Shown: one piece after another, positions 23,102-30,516 of the stretch
Layout: each line of letters begins with the position of its first letter
Numbering within the stretch: the stretch's first letter is position 1
From: Janthinobacterium violaceinigrum
Lineage (GTDB): Bacteria; Pseudomonadota; Gammaproteobacteria; Burkholderiales; Burkholderiaceae_D
NCBI RefSeq assembly: GCF_009208555.1
Contig: NZ_WFLI01000003.1
Span: 62,001-126,000, forward strand
Reading direction: 5' to 3'
DNA: 64,000 bases
Position numbers and translations under genes: made by a program
The notes under the pieces: model-generated
What the model was told of the DNA's origin: nothing
Databases searched by the model: none
Seen by the model: only the letters and a program-made list of their open reading frames with translations

Positions 23102-23434
23102 ATGAAAAATCAAGAAAACAAAATCGCAGCAAACAAACGCCTGGCCGAGCTGCTGGGCTGGTCCAACCTGATCGAAGTGGGCGGTGCCCTGGTCGGCACG
23201 CCGCCGGCGGGCGCCGCCGCAAGTCGCGGCCAAGCCATGGTGCCGGACTGGATGGGCGACTGGGCCGCAGCCGCGCCGCTGCTTGTGCAGTTCGAGATCC
23301 GGCTGATGCCGATGTCTGCCGGCGTCGATGCCAGCGGCTTCCTAGAGTGGTACCGGCGCTATTCGGACAGGGATGCGGCGGCGCGAGCCGCAATCGTCAA
23401 GGCGGTCACTCATCGCCTGGAGAAAGCGAAATGA
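23102..23434 (+). CDS. Hypothetical phage protein, 110 aa
   Basis: ATG at 23102, 10 nt after the previous stop, in an operon with replication genes. Residues 8-30 (ANKRLAELLGWSNLIEVGGA) and 40-60 (GQAMVPDWMGDW) resemble the phage ABA sandwich/BC1872-type small proteins that appear near DUF1064 nucleases. Function unknown. Stop overlaps the next ATG. Confidence 0.6.
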   Translation: MKNQENKIAANKRLAELLGWSNLIEVGGALVGTPPAGAAASRGQAMVPDWMGDWAAAAPLLVQFEIRLMPMSAGVDASGFLEWYRRYSDRDAAARAAIVKAVTHRLEKAK

Positions 23435-23778
23435 TGGCCCGTGGCTTGCAAGCGCTGGGCCGCCTCAAGGTCGGCGCCATGAACCAGACTGAGGCGGCCT
23501 ATGCCAGGACGCTGGAGCTGCGCAAGGCCGCTGGCGAAGTGGCCTGGTACAAGTTCGAAGGGCTGAAATTCCGCTTGGCTGACAACACTTTTTACACCCC
23601 GGATTTCGCCGTGCAACTTGCCGACGGCGCGCTGGAGGCGCACGAAGTGAAAGGGCACTGGCAAGATGACGCGCGCGCGAAGATCAAGATCGCGGCTGAC
23701 ATGTACCCGCTGCGCTTCGTTGCCGTCCAGGTGCTGCCGAAGAAGGCGGGCGGCGGCTGGAAAGTGGAGGAGTTCTGA
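23431..23778 (+). CDS. DUF1064-like PD-(D/E)XK nuclease, 115 aa
   Basis: Starts in ATGA overlap at 23431. The pattern NQTEAAYARTLELRKAAGEV, YKFEGLKFRLADNTFYTPDF, LEAHEVKGHWQDDARAKIKI fits DUF1064, a small phage endonuclease family related to archaeal-type Holliday junction resolvases. Putative catalytic residues are Glu in the first helix, Asp of TPDF and Glu/Lys of HEVKG. Expected to resolve recombination or replication intermediates. Next gene starts at the overlapping stop. Confidence 0.78.
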   Translation: MMARGLQALGRLKVGAMNQTEAAYARTLELRKAAGEVAWYKFEGLKFRLADNTFYTPDFAVQLADGALEAHEVKGHWQDDARAKIKIAADMYPLRFVAVQVLPKKAGGGWKVEEF

Positions 23779-23807
23779 TGGCTGCGAACAAGAAGCCGAG
23801 GAAGTAG
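23778..23807 (+). pseudogene. Nine-codon gene stub cut short before a cargo insertion
   Basis: ATG overlapping the nuclease stop reads MAANKKPRK then TAG. Phages often carry a short Lys-rich protein with such an N-terminus here, so this looks like its beginning, truncated where the minus-strand cargo block (24008-25210) was inserted. About 200 bp without a supported gene follow; a weak TTG-initiated 48-codon frame at 23884-24030 with a hydrophobic start is possible but unsupported. Confidence 0.35.
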
Positions 23808-24007
23808 CACATTGGCGATCATTTCGGCTTCAGTTAAAGAAAGAGCAACTTAGACAGCCCGGGCAAAGTACCAACAATAGCACTTGATCACTTTCCTCAT
23901 CTTGGTAGTTATCTTGCCCATTCTGGCGTCTGCCAAGATAGACGGTGCTAACATTACCAAAGCGATTTGCAAATATTATGATTTCCAGGGAAAGCTATAC
24001 ATTTTTG

Positions 24008-24331
24008 TTATCGAGCAAATATTGCACTGAGAAAAGTACTATCAATATTGATTTCCCGGTCCGAAGGTAAATACAGAACATTTCCATCTTCTATCAAGTG
24101 CGTCAGGCGCTGCTGGATTAAGCTTAGAGCGAGGCTTAGTGCTTGCGTGGCGTTAAGCCCGGACCTATCTTGATACCTGCCATCAATACCTTCTAGTTCT
24201 GCTGCACAATACCAACTGTTTTCGAAAAGGAACGGCGTGCCCACCCGAGCGGTAATAGTCGATTCTGAACCATCAGGGGCTACTCGTACCAGAGAATCCT
24301 CAACGATAAATTTAGGATCAGTAGTTTTCAT
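24008..24331 (-). CDS. DUF6968-like protein, probable immunity partner, 107 aa
   Basis: ATG at 24331 with GGAG site (5 nt) is preferred to the GTG at 24337. The core (STITARVGTPFLFENSWYCA, NATQALSLALSLIQQRL) fits DUF6968, small cytoplasmic proteins found beside polymorphic toxins and considered immunity-type. It is 63 nt downstream of the YD-repeat secreted protein on the same strand, with a strong hairpin between. Interpretation as immunity protein is inference from gene order. Confidence 0.62.
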   Translation of the reverse strand: MKTTDPKFIVEDSLVRVAPDGSESTITARVGTPFLFENSWYCAAELEGIDGRYQDRSGLNATQALSLALSLIQQRLTHLIEDGNVLYLPSDREINIDSTFLSAIFAR

Positions 24332-24357
24332 TATCACTCCATTATTGTTAAATTTGT

Positions 24358-24388
24358 ACGAGCGACCTGAGAGGGGCGGGTCGCTCGT
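24358..24388. terminator. Perfect 10-bp hairpin between toxin-like and immunity-like genes
   Basis: ACGAGCGACC (24358-24367) pairs with GGTCGCTCGT (24379-24388) around an 11-nt loop. On the plus strand TTTTGC follows, so it could end rightward transcription; read leftward it lies between the two cargo genes and may attenuate or stabilise their shared mRNA. Confidence 0.6.
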
Positions 24389-24394
24389 TTTGCA

Positions 24395-25210
24395 TTATCG
24401 ATAGTAATAATTCCAATCGTCTAACCAGCGCCAATCGCCTGTGTCACAAGAACGTAAACAGTTAGCGTAATAATCAGATGCTTTACTCTTGCATAGAGCG
24501 TTGTTCCTTGGATTGGTCTCGGTGCTGCAGTACGTCATGAAGTAGTTGTCTGCAGCATCGCATAGTTGTGCTTTGCATTGTAACGGCGTCATGGGTTTTG
24601 GCGAAGTAGTTGGGGCTCTTGGAAGTTCGGCACTTCCGCTGCCTCCACCGGCGCCCACACCTATACCGCCACCGCCACCGCCACCGCCACCTTCCTCATC
24701 TTCATCTCGATGGCCCGGAACGAACACTGTACACCCATTGTCATCTGCACTTTGACAGTCCGAATCTGTGTAGGCTATGTCAACAGATTTCTGAAAAGCC
24801 ACAGAAGAGGGGGTGTCTATTGTCCGAATGGATCGCGCACCTTTCTTATCAGCCAAAACTCGAACGCGCTTCTTATCGGTAGTGAGTTCTTCCAGGCCCG
24901 CCTGACGGCTGTAGACTAAAACTACAGTTTTACCATTAGAAAATTCAATCAGCTTTAGGCGACCTGAATCGTCATATTTGTAATTTCCTATCACCCCAAA
25001 TGAGTCAGTTTGAGTCTGTAAGACATTATTTTCATCATAAGTATAGTGAGTTCTTCCCTGAATAGTTTGCTTTACTATCACTCGACCCGCATCCAAGTGC
25101 CAAACAGCGCGCTTGTCAACGACTTGGTTCAGTTCGGCGGCCTCACTAGCGGAATGTTTGAAGATACAGAATAATACCAACACAAGAACTGCTACATTTC
25201 TCAGGTACAT
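24395..25210 (-). CDS. Secreted YD-repeat (RHS-like) protein, candidate toxin, 271 aa
   Basis: Begins with a signal peptide (MYLRNVAVLVLVLFCIFKHS, cleavage near SEA-AE). Two YD-repeat-like units follow (THYTYDENNVLQTQTDSFG and GNYKYDDSGRLKLIEFSNG). An acidic then nine-Gly stretch links to a Cys-rich C-terminal domain of about 70 residues (LCDAADNYFMTYC, CLRSCDTGDWRWLDDW). The plan, short RHS core plus variable C-terminal domain followed by a DUF6968-like gene, suggests a toxin with immunity, but no catalytic motif is visible. The ORF is open to a TTG at 25258; ATG 25210 fits the signal peptide. AT-rich, antisense in the operon. Confidence 0.65.
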   Translation of the reverse strand: MYLRNVAVLVLVLFCIFKHSASEAAELNQVVDKRAVWHLDAGRVIVKQTIQGRTHYTYDENNVLQTQTDSFGVIGNYKYDDSGRLKLIEFSNGKTVVLVYSRQAGLEELTTDKKRVRVLADKKGARSIRTIDTPSSVAFQKSVDIAYTDSDCQSADDNGCTVFVPGHRDEDEEGGGGGGGGGIGVGAGGGSGSAELPRAPTTSPKPMTPLQCKAQLCDAADNYFMTYCSTETNPRNNALCKSKASDYYANCLRSCDTGDWRWLDDWNYYYR

Positions 25211-25400
25211 ACGCTTCCCATTTTTGAGTTTTAGAAATGCCCCTTTTGTTATTATCAATTGTTGTAAAGCGTAAAAACACTCGAATTGTCACAATTGGTA
25301 GATTATTTTTTAATTATTTATTGCGTGAATGTCGAGAAGCAGCTTTGTCAACGCTTTTCTTTTCGTAGTTATCTTAACGTTCTTTTTGAGGACATCGTAT

Positions 25401-25943
25401 ATGGGCTTTACAGAACGCTACATCGCAGCGATAGGATCGAGCAATCTGATGGACGACGCGCAGCACCACCAGACGGACCCGCTGGCCGCCGCGGCGCTGG
25501 CCGGCGATATCGGCGCGCTGCTGTGCCGCGTGAAGTACGCCGACGGCACGCTCAATCGCATGTTCGAAGGCAACCAGCAGAACCTGGCGCAGCTGCTTCG
25601 CATCTGGACTGCTGAGGTGATCAAGCGCGCCCGCGCGCGCCGCTGGCTGCCGGAAAACACGGCCTGGGATGCGCAGTCGGCGCAGGCGCTGTATCGGCGT
25701 GTGGCCGAGAAGTCGCTGGCGCAATGGCTCGACGGCAAGTGCAAGGGCTGCAGCGGTACCGGCGTCAAGGTGCTGCTGGGGAATGGGCAGTGCACATCCT
25801 GCAAAGGAACCGGTGTGGCGCCAGTGTACGGCGTGGCCGGCCTGGAGCTGGAGCGCGTCAAGGACATGGTCAGCGAACTGAGCGCCATTTACGACAGCCA
25901 TTCCGGCAGGGCAGGCGGCCTGTTACGCGGCGGAGACATGTAG
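25401..25943 (+). CDS. Zinc-finger protein, candidate Q-like late regulator, 180 aa
   Basis: ATG 25401 (MGFTERYIAAIGSSN) with GAGGA site; the in-frame start at 25329 would add a hydrophobic stretch encoded by atypical AT-rich DNA. Central helices (DIGALLCRVKYADGTLNRMF, RIWTAEVIKRARARRW) precede a DnaJ-like zinc finger CKGCSGTGV...CTSCKGTG (residues about 115-140). Lambda-type Q proteins also combine helices with a zinc finger. It is the last gene of the early rightward operon and lies just before a promoter and terminator, the place of Q. Function is inferred. Confidence 0.65.
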   Translation: MGFTERYIAAIGSSNLMDDAQHHQTDPLAAAALAGDIGALLCRVKYADGTLNRMFEGNQQNLAQLLRIWTAEVIKRARARRWLPENTAWDAQSAQALYRRVAEKSLAQWLDGKCKGCSGTGVKVLLGNGQCTSCKGTGVAPVYGVAGLELERVKDMVSELSAIYDSHSGRAGGLLRGGDM

Positions 25944-25966
25944 CGCAAGTTTTCTTTAAGCCTGTG

Positions 25967-25994
25967 TTTACAAACAGTATTTCTGAGGTATACT
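25967..25994 (+). promoter_or_regulatory. Candidate late promoter (PR'-like) with operator-like palindrome and dyad
   Basis: TTTACA (25967-25972) and TATACT (25989-25994) are 16 bp apart. The -35 lies in TGTTTACAAACA (25965-25976), which differs from the early operator palindrome by one base. A stem TGAGGT/ACCTCA (25984-26004) overlaps the -10, and a terminator follows at 26152. This copies the lambda order Q - PR' - tR' and should start the late transcript. The 25944-26264 stretch holds only these signals. Confidence 0.65.
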
Positions 25995-26151
25995 TTAGAC
26001 CTCAGTTCAAGAAAATTCTTCCGGAAATCGTAATGTGCGCATCGCGCCACCGATAGCTGGAACTCGCGACAGTACCCGGACCCAGCGCCGTACCTGCACG
26101 CCTTGAATTTTCCGCTCACCATGCGTTTTAGTCATGGGAGCAAAATACTAA

Positions 26152-26172
26152 GCCCGCTATGCGGGCCTTTTT
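26152..26172 (+). terminator. Rho-independent terminator (tR'-like)
   Basis: GCCCGC/GCGGGC stem with a 3-nt loop and CTTTTT tail, about 160 bp downstream of the candidate late promoter. It would stop the late transcript unless antiterminated. Confidence 0.82.
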
Positions 26173-26264
26173 ATTTACGGAACAGCGCTACCATAAACCA
26201 TTGACAATAGGTTGCTCAAATGTAATAGTTGATTCTTGAGGTCTAACTTTTTTGGCGTGTACAT

Positions 26265-26597
26265 ATGGGATTCTTCGATTGCCTAAACTCATTAGCCGGC
26301 CCGGTAATGAAGGGTGTAGTGTTTTGTTTTTTGATGGCGCTTGCAATGAATCTTTCGTGTGGCGCATGGAATGTGCGAACCCGTGTTAACTTGGGCTTAG
26401 CTGTTGTTGTGTTTTTAGTACTTCTTTTTCCTGAACTTAAGAGTCTGTATTATGAGCCTACTCCAAAGTACGGTTTCGATATTGCGGATAGCCCTATCGA
26501 TTCATTGTGGCTGCTCCTAAAAACGAAATTTTGGTTTGGTCTATGCGCATATGCAGGTGGCACTCTGGTGTATTTGAAGTTTACAAAGCGGATTTGA
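26265..26597 (+). CDS. Membrane protein cargo gene, 110 aa
   Basis: Three hydrophobic segments (about residues 14-32, 42-58 and 85-103: VMKGVVFCFLMALAMNLSC, VNLGLAVVVFLVLLFPEL, FWFGLCAYAGGTLVYLKF). AT-rich composition and its own terminator at 26628 point to an independently expressed cargo gene. No family recognised. It lies between the Q-like regulator and the packaging genes, a frequent cargo site. Start ATG 26265 has no strong ribosome site. Confidence 0.6.
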   Translation: MGFFDCLNSLAGPVMKGVVFCFLMALAMNLSCGAWNVRTRVNLGLAVVVFLVLLFPELKSLYYEPTPKYGFDIADSPIDSLWLLLKTKFWFGLCAYAGGTLVYLKFTKRI

Positions 26598-26627
26598 CCC
26601 GAACTTGGCAGCCGTAAATTCGTTGGA

Positions 26628-26650
26628 GCCACCCTTGAGGTGGCTTTTTC
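26628..26650 (+). terminator. Rho-independent terminator
   Basis: AGCCACC/GGTGGCT stem, 5-nt loop and a T run, 30 bp after the membrane protein gene. Probably ends that transcript. Confidence 0.8.
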
Positions 26651-26940
26651 TATGCTAATGAAACTGTTTCGTAACTGCATCGCATGATTACCTTCGCCAT
26701 ATGCGCTAATACATCGTCATAGTGGATCGATACAACGGAGCCGGCGCTGCCATTTTCGAAGCACAGCTTGTCGTTCGTGTTCGAAGCCCAGGCTTGGACG
26801 CACTTGCAATCAAACGGCGGTGCCGAATTTTGCACATCGATGGGATAGCGCAGGCCGACAGACTGCCTGGCTGCGAAGAAAGAAGCTTGAGTACGTTCTG
26901 TGTAGCGGAAAACGTACGCAGGCAAAAATGATTTGTTCAC
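26650..26940 (-). CDS. Hypothetical cargo protein, GTG start, 96 aa
   Basis: GTG at 26940 preceded by GGAG at 5 nt. Contains four cysteines (FDCKC, LCFENG, IMRC) but no signal peptide or recognisable domain. Transcribed opposite to the flanking genes and converging on the terminator at 26628. Function unknown. Confidence 0.55.
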   Translation of the reverse strand: MNKSFLPAYVFRYTERTQASFFAARQSVGLRYPIDVQNSAPPFDCKCVQAWASNTNDKLCFENGSAGSVVSIHYDDVLAHMAKVIMRCSYETVSLA

Positions 26941-27066
26941 ATCAGCTCCAAAAATGAAGCCGTCCTCAGGGGCGGGGAGGCGTTTCGGGCTGTATTGTAT
27001 GCGCTTCTGTCAATATTGCAAAAAATTAACTTAACGGTAAGTTTTCAATCGTGACGCGATCAACGC

Positions 27067-27140
27067 GCGGGCGTAGCTCAATGGTAGGGCGGAAGCCTTC
27101 CAAGCTTTCTACGCGGGTTCGATTCCTGTCGCCCACTCCA
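27067..27140 (+). tRNA. tRNA-Gly, anticodon TCC
   Basis: Complete cloverleaf of 74 nt: D-arm GCTC/GGGC, anticodon loop CTTCCAA giving TCC, T-arm GCGGG, loop TTCGATT, CCTGT, and encoded TCCA. The acceptor stem GCGGGCG/CGCCCAC has a C-A mismatch at the second pair, not usual for a chromosomal copy. Phage-borne between the late promoter and the packaging genes, with a terminator at 27169. Confidence 0.9.
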
Positions 27141-27168
27141 GTTCTCCTTGCCCGGCTCGCCGGGTTTC

Positions 27169-27202
27169 GCCGCCGGCCACATCAAGGTTCTGGCGGCTTT
27201 TT
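27169..27202 (+). terminator. Terminator-like hairpin after tRNA-Gly
   Basis: GCCGCCGG (27169-27176) pairs 7 of 8 with CTGGCGGC (27190-27197), followed by TTTTT. From here to 27453 no strong gene is seen: two tiny overlapping frames (27210-27233 with a GAGG site, and 27240-27338, 32 codons with a short hydrophobic start) look like remnants. Confidence 0.65.
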
Positions 27203-27453
27203 ATTTGAGGTGTTGCATGTTCAGCTTCGATATGACCGCATGAGCATGCTTGCCATCATGCTGATCCTGTGCGGCACCGACCACGCCATGCCGCCACGAA
27301 CCGCGCCATCGCGTCGGTGGTCGGCGCCGGAGCTGTAAATGACTTCGTGCAATTACCATGAGCTTGCTCCGTGCACGTAGGGCCGCTACAAAATTAGAGT
27401 TAGTGTGGACGCCCTAGGTACACTGATACCGATACCCATAAAATAGTGGACAC

Positions 27454-27687
27454 TTACACGCGGCGCCAGATTCCGCGGTCCCGCTCTCTATCTACGAGCT
27501 CGAACTTGCCCGATTTAAGGTCTATCGCAGTCCACCCCGTGTTGTCTTCAAATCGAATCGAACCTTTCTTACGCTCGATTCCCATGCTATCGATATGGTG
27601 TCTGAGTGCCACCAACTTGTGAATTGTAATAACTTCCTTCGTTGGGTTTTCGACACTAAAGCTTGCTATTGTTTTTGTGTTTTTCAT
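27454..27687 (-). CDS. Small cargo protein, 77 aa
   Basis: ATG at 27687 with AAGGAG at 5-6 nt. Charged, soluble protein with beta character (SIRFEDNTGWTAIDLKSGKF) and basic end (RERDRGIWRRV). AT-rich and opposite to the late operon, like other cargo genes. No family. Confidence 0.55.
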   Translation of the reverse strand: MKNTKTIASFSVENPTKEVITIHKLVALRHHIDSMGIERKKGSIRFEDNTGWTAIDLKSGKFELVDRERDRGIWRRV

Positions 27688-27801
27688 TACGACTCCTTGG
27701 TTGCTGTGTGTGGTTGGTCAGCACCTAGTGTAAGGACGGTAGGGGGCTAGTTCAAGGGATATTACAGAAAAGCTACACTTAGTCAAATCAGGCGCAAATC
27801 A

Positions 27802-27963
27802 TTGCCGATCACGCACACGCACGGGGGCGATCTGCCCGCCGTGGTGTCGTACTGGAGCCCAGATGCTGTGGAGCTGGCCGCACTGAATGCCGGCGGCGCC
27901 GTCCGGCTATGGGAGGTGGGCGTAACGATGCCGCCCGCGATGCTCGACGTCGACGGCGCGTGA
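27802..27963 (+). CDS. Small phage protein, TTG start, 53 aa
   Basis: TTG at 27802 after AGGCG; no ATG is in frame. The core VVSYWSPDAVELAALNAGG and VGVTMPPAML matches a recurring small phage protein (pattern V-x-YW-P...E-ELA-LNAGG...PP). Function unknown. It lies between the first and second of three related repeats that precede the packaging genes. Confidence 0.55.
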   Translation: MPITHTHGGDLPAVVSYWSPDAVELAALNAGGAVRLWEVGVTMPPAMLDVDGA

Positions 27964-27966
27964 AAT

Positions 27967-28056
27967 ACTACATTTAGTAGGTCAAGGGCGAAAGTGTCAA
28001 AAATCACCGGGCTGAGACCGCCGAGATTGCTACCAAACACTACATCTAGTAGGTCA
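27967..28056 (+). repeat. Direct repeat pair ahead of the packaging genes
   Basis: ACTACATTTAGTAGGTCA (27967-27984) and ACTACATCTAGTAGGTCA (28039-28056) differ at one base and lie 72 bp apart; a weaker third copy CTACACTTAGTCAAATCA is at 27772-27789. Each has a CTAC...GTAG dyad. The third copy's GTAGG also serves as ribosome site for the metallopeptidase gene. Between them a GTG at 27994 opens a 22-codon frame ending in ATGA at that gene's start. Possible terminase-binding (cos/pac) sites. Confidence 0.6.
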
Positions 28057-28058
28057 GA

Positions 28059-28700
28059 ATGAAGAAAAGCCGAAATTCAGCAGCGCCCACCTCTGCGCGC
28101 CCGGTTCCGCCTGCTGAATTTACCGACCCGCTGCACGATCGCTACCTGCCCGCGCCCGAGGTGCTCAAGTGGGTGCGCGCAACCATCCTCACCGAAGGCG
28201 GCGCTCTACACAACGAAGATCACGAACACTTGGAATATGCCGACGTGCAGTTCCTGTGGGCGCCTCATGGTTTCGTGAAAGCCGGCCGCACCGTGCTGGG
28301 CCAGTGCGAGGAAGTGACGTTCCGCTGTGGCCCGTGGCAGAAGGGCCGCCAGCAACAGCAGATGGTCGACTGGTTCGGCGCCGTGCCGGACTTCCTGATT
28401 ACCTTGGACGCATCCTATTGCCTGACCTGCAGCGACGCTGAATTCTGCGCGCTGCTCGAACACGAGCTGTACCACATCGCCCAGGAGCAGGACGAATTCG
28501 GCGCGCCAGCTTTCAACAAGTACGGGCTGCCGAAGCTTTGCATGCGTGCTCATGACGTCGAGGAGTTTGTCGGCGTGGTCCGGCGCTACGGCGCCAGCGA
28601 GGACGTGCAGCGCATCATCGACGCAGCAAAGACCGCGCCAGAAGTGGCGAAGATCAACATCGCGAGGGCTTGCGGAACCTGTTTGCTGAAGGCTGCATAA
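28059..28700 (+). CDS. Putative phage metallopeptidase, 213 aa
   Basis: Contains the zinc-binding HExxH motif HELYH at residues 135-139 within DAEFCALLEHELYHIAQEQ, as in the putative phage metallopeptidase family that stands just upstream of terminase genes in many prophages. The segment YLPAPEVLKWVRATIL and FLITLDASYC also fit. Role in phage growth is unknown; possibly a protease for head or lysis proteins, or an anti-host function. Confidence 0.8.
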   Translation: MKKSRNSAAPTSARPVPPAEFTDPLHDRYLPAPEVLKWVRATILTEGGALHNEDHEHLEYADVQFLWAPHGFVKAGRTVLGQCEEVTFRCGPWQKGRQQQQMVDWFGAVPDFLITLDASYCLTCSDAEFCALLEHELYHIAQEQDEFGAPAFNKYGLPKLCMRAHDVEEFVGVVRRYGASEDVQRIIDAAKTAPEVAKINIARACGTCLLKAA

Positions 28701-28731
28701 GGTTGACCGGCCATTTACCGGAAGGCAACTC

Positions 28732-29208
28732 ATGGCAGCACTACGTGACGAGGTGAAGCTGTTTATCGTCCAAGCTCTGGCCTGTTTCGACACGCCGACG
28801 CAAGTGTCGGTGGCAGTAAAGGATGAATTCGGGCTCGACGTACCGCGTCAGCAGGTCGCCACCTACGACCCGGAGAAGTATGTTGGCCGCCAGTTGAGCG
28901 CCAAGTGGAAGACCATTTTTAATGACACGCGGGCCAGGTTCCGAGAGGACACCGCAGCCATTCCGATTGCCAGCCGTGCATTTCGTTTGCGTGCGCTGGC
29001 CAGGATGGCACAGCAGGCCGAGGGCATGCGCAATATCGCGTTGGCCGTGGCCGTTATCGAGCAGGCCGCCAAGGAAGTCGGCGACGTCTACGTGAACCGC
29101 CGCCTCGATGCGCCGAAAGCACCAGGTGATACCGGTGAAGGCATGCCGGTCGCGCCTGAATACATACTGAAGCCCGATGAAGACCTCCCCGACAGCCCGA
29201 TTCTCTGA
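28732..29208 (+). CDS. DUF2280 protein, probable terminase small subunit, 158 aa
   Basis: Residues 1-60 (LRDEVKLFIVQALACFDTPT, VSVAVKDEFGLDVPRQQVAT) match DUF2280, a helix-turn-helix phage protein that occupies the small terminase position. Middle part is helical (oligomerisation), C-terminus acidic. Its 3' end overlaps the large terminase start by 32 nt. Expected to recognise the packaging site and bring the motor subunit to it. Confidence 0.8.
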   Translation: MAALRDEVKLFIVQALACFDTPTQVSVAVKDEFGLDVPRQQVATYDPEKYVGRQLSAKWKTIFNDTRARFREDTAAIPIASRAFRLRALARMAQQAEGMRNIALAVAVIEQAAKEVGDVYVNRRLDAPKAPGDTGEGMPVAPEYILKPDEDLPDSPIL

Positions 29209-30502
29209 AGGGCCCGTCGCGCTGACGCCGAAGCAGGCGAACATTTACTGTTGGGGGTGGCAAAAGAAGGCTCGATTCCGTGATGCGGTGTGTGGCCGGC
29301 GCTTTGGCAAGACGTTCCTGGGCAAGGCAGAGATTCGCCGTGCTGCGCGCCTGGCAGCCGAGTGGGGCGTCAGTACCGAGGACGAGATCTGGTATTGTGC
29401 GCCGACGTTCAAGCAGGCGAAGCGCGTGTTCTGGAAGCGCCTCAAGCAGGCTATACCGCCCAGCTGGCGCGCCGGGAAGCCGAACGAGACGGAATGCTCG
29501 ATTACCACCAAGGCGGGCCACGTCATCCGTATTGTCGGGCTGGATGCCTACGACAACCTGCGCGGCTCCGGCCTGTTCTTCGCGCTTGTCGATGAATGGG
29601 CCGATTGCGTGTACGCCGCGTGGGAGGAAGTGCTGCGGCCGATGCTGTCGACCTGCCGCTTCGTCATCAACGGCGAGGAGCGGGTTGGTGGACATGCGCT
29701 GCGCATCGGCACGCCGAAAGGCTTTAATCACTGCTACGACAGTTATCTGGACGGGCAGGGCCGTGAGCCTGACCACAAAAGCTGGCTGTACACGTCGGTC
29801 GACGGCGGCAACGTCCCGGCTGAAGAGATCGAAGCCGCGCGGCGCAAGATGGATCCGCGCACGTTCCGCCAAGAGTATCTGGCCAGCTTCGAGAACTATC
29901 AGGGCGTCATCTACTACTGCTTCGATCGGCGCCGCAACCATACCGACGACACTGTCAAGCCGGGCGACGCGCTGCATATCGGCATGGACTTCAACGTCGG
30001 CAAAGGCGCCGCGGTGGTTTTCGTGATTCGCGACGACCTGCCGCGCGCTGTCGATGAATTCATGGAGGTGTTCGACACGCCGGCCATGATCGAGAAGATC
30101 AAGGCGCGTTACAAGCAGGCCGGCCAGCAGCACCTGATAACGATTTATCCGGATGCGTCCGGCCAGAACCGTAAGAGCAGTGGTGCCAGCGAATCAGACC
30201 TGTCGCTGCTGCGCGCCGCTGGCTTCACGGTAGTGGTCGACCATGCGAATCCTGCGGTGAAAGACCGGATCAACAGCGTCAACGCGATGCTGTGCAACAC
30301 CTACGACCAGCGCCGCATGCTAGTCAATGCCACCAAGTGCCCAAAATACACGCTCAGCCTGGAGCGTCAGATTTATGACGACAAGGGAGAGCCGGACAAG
30401 AAGGGCGGCTTTGACCACGCCAATGATGCCGGCGGCTACTTCATCACCAAGCGCTGGCCAGTGACGAGTCGCACGACCACCACAGCGCCGCTGCGCATGT
30501 AA
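29177..30502 (+). CDS. Terminase large subunit
   Basis: 441 aa. ATPase domain with Walker A-like CGRRFGKTF (39-47) and Walker B FFALVDEW with Asp139/Glu140; motif FNHCYDSYLDG follows. The nuclease domain begins around HIGMDFNVGKGAAVVF with conserved Asp, and continues to DGSGQ-like YPDASGQNRKSS and FDHANDAGGYFI. Drives ATP-dependent packaging and cuts the concatemer. Upstream start inside the small subunit gene implies coupling. Confidence 0.92.
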   Translation: MKTSPTARFSEGPVALTPKQANIYCWGWQKKARFRDAVCGRRFGKTFLGKAEIRRAARLAAEWGVSTEDEIWYCAPTFKQAKRVFWKRLKQAIPPSWRAGKPNETECSITTKAGHVIRIVGLDAYDNLRGSGLFFALVDEWADCVYAAWEEVLRPMLSTCRFVINGEERVGGHALRIGTPKGFNHCYDSYLDGQGREPDHKSWLYTSVDGGNVPAEEIEAARRKMDPRTFRQEYLASFENYQGVIYYCFDRRRNHTDDTVKPGDALHIGMDFNVGKGAAVVFVIRDDLPRAVDEFMEVFDTPAMIEKIKARYKQAGQQHLITIYPDASGQNRKSSGASESDLSLLRAAGFTVVVDHANPAVKDRINSVNAMLCNTYDQRRMLVNATKCPKYTLSLERQIYDDKGEPDKKGGFDHANDAGGYFITKRWPVTSRTTTTAPLRM

Positions 30503-30516
30503 CAACGAGGATTTCC

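Noticed and set aside
23884..24030. TTG-initiated 48-codon frame with hydrophobic start
   Set aside because: No ribosome site, overlaps the end of the antisense immunity-like gene, and no similarity; could be a degraded holin-like fragment but unsupported.
23890..25385. Shared GTAGTTATCTT on both sides of the toxin/immunity block as insertion repeats
   Set aside because: Only 11 bp are identical and the surrounding bases differ; similar strings occur elsewhere in the AT-rich cargo DNA.
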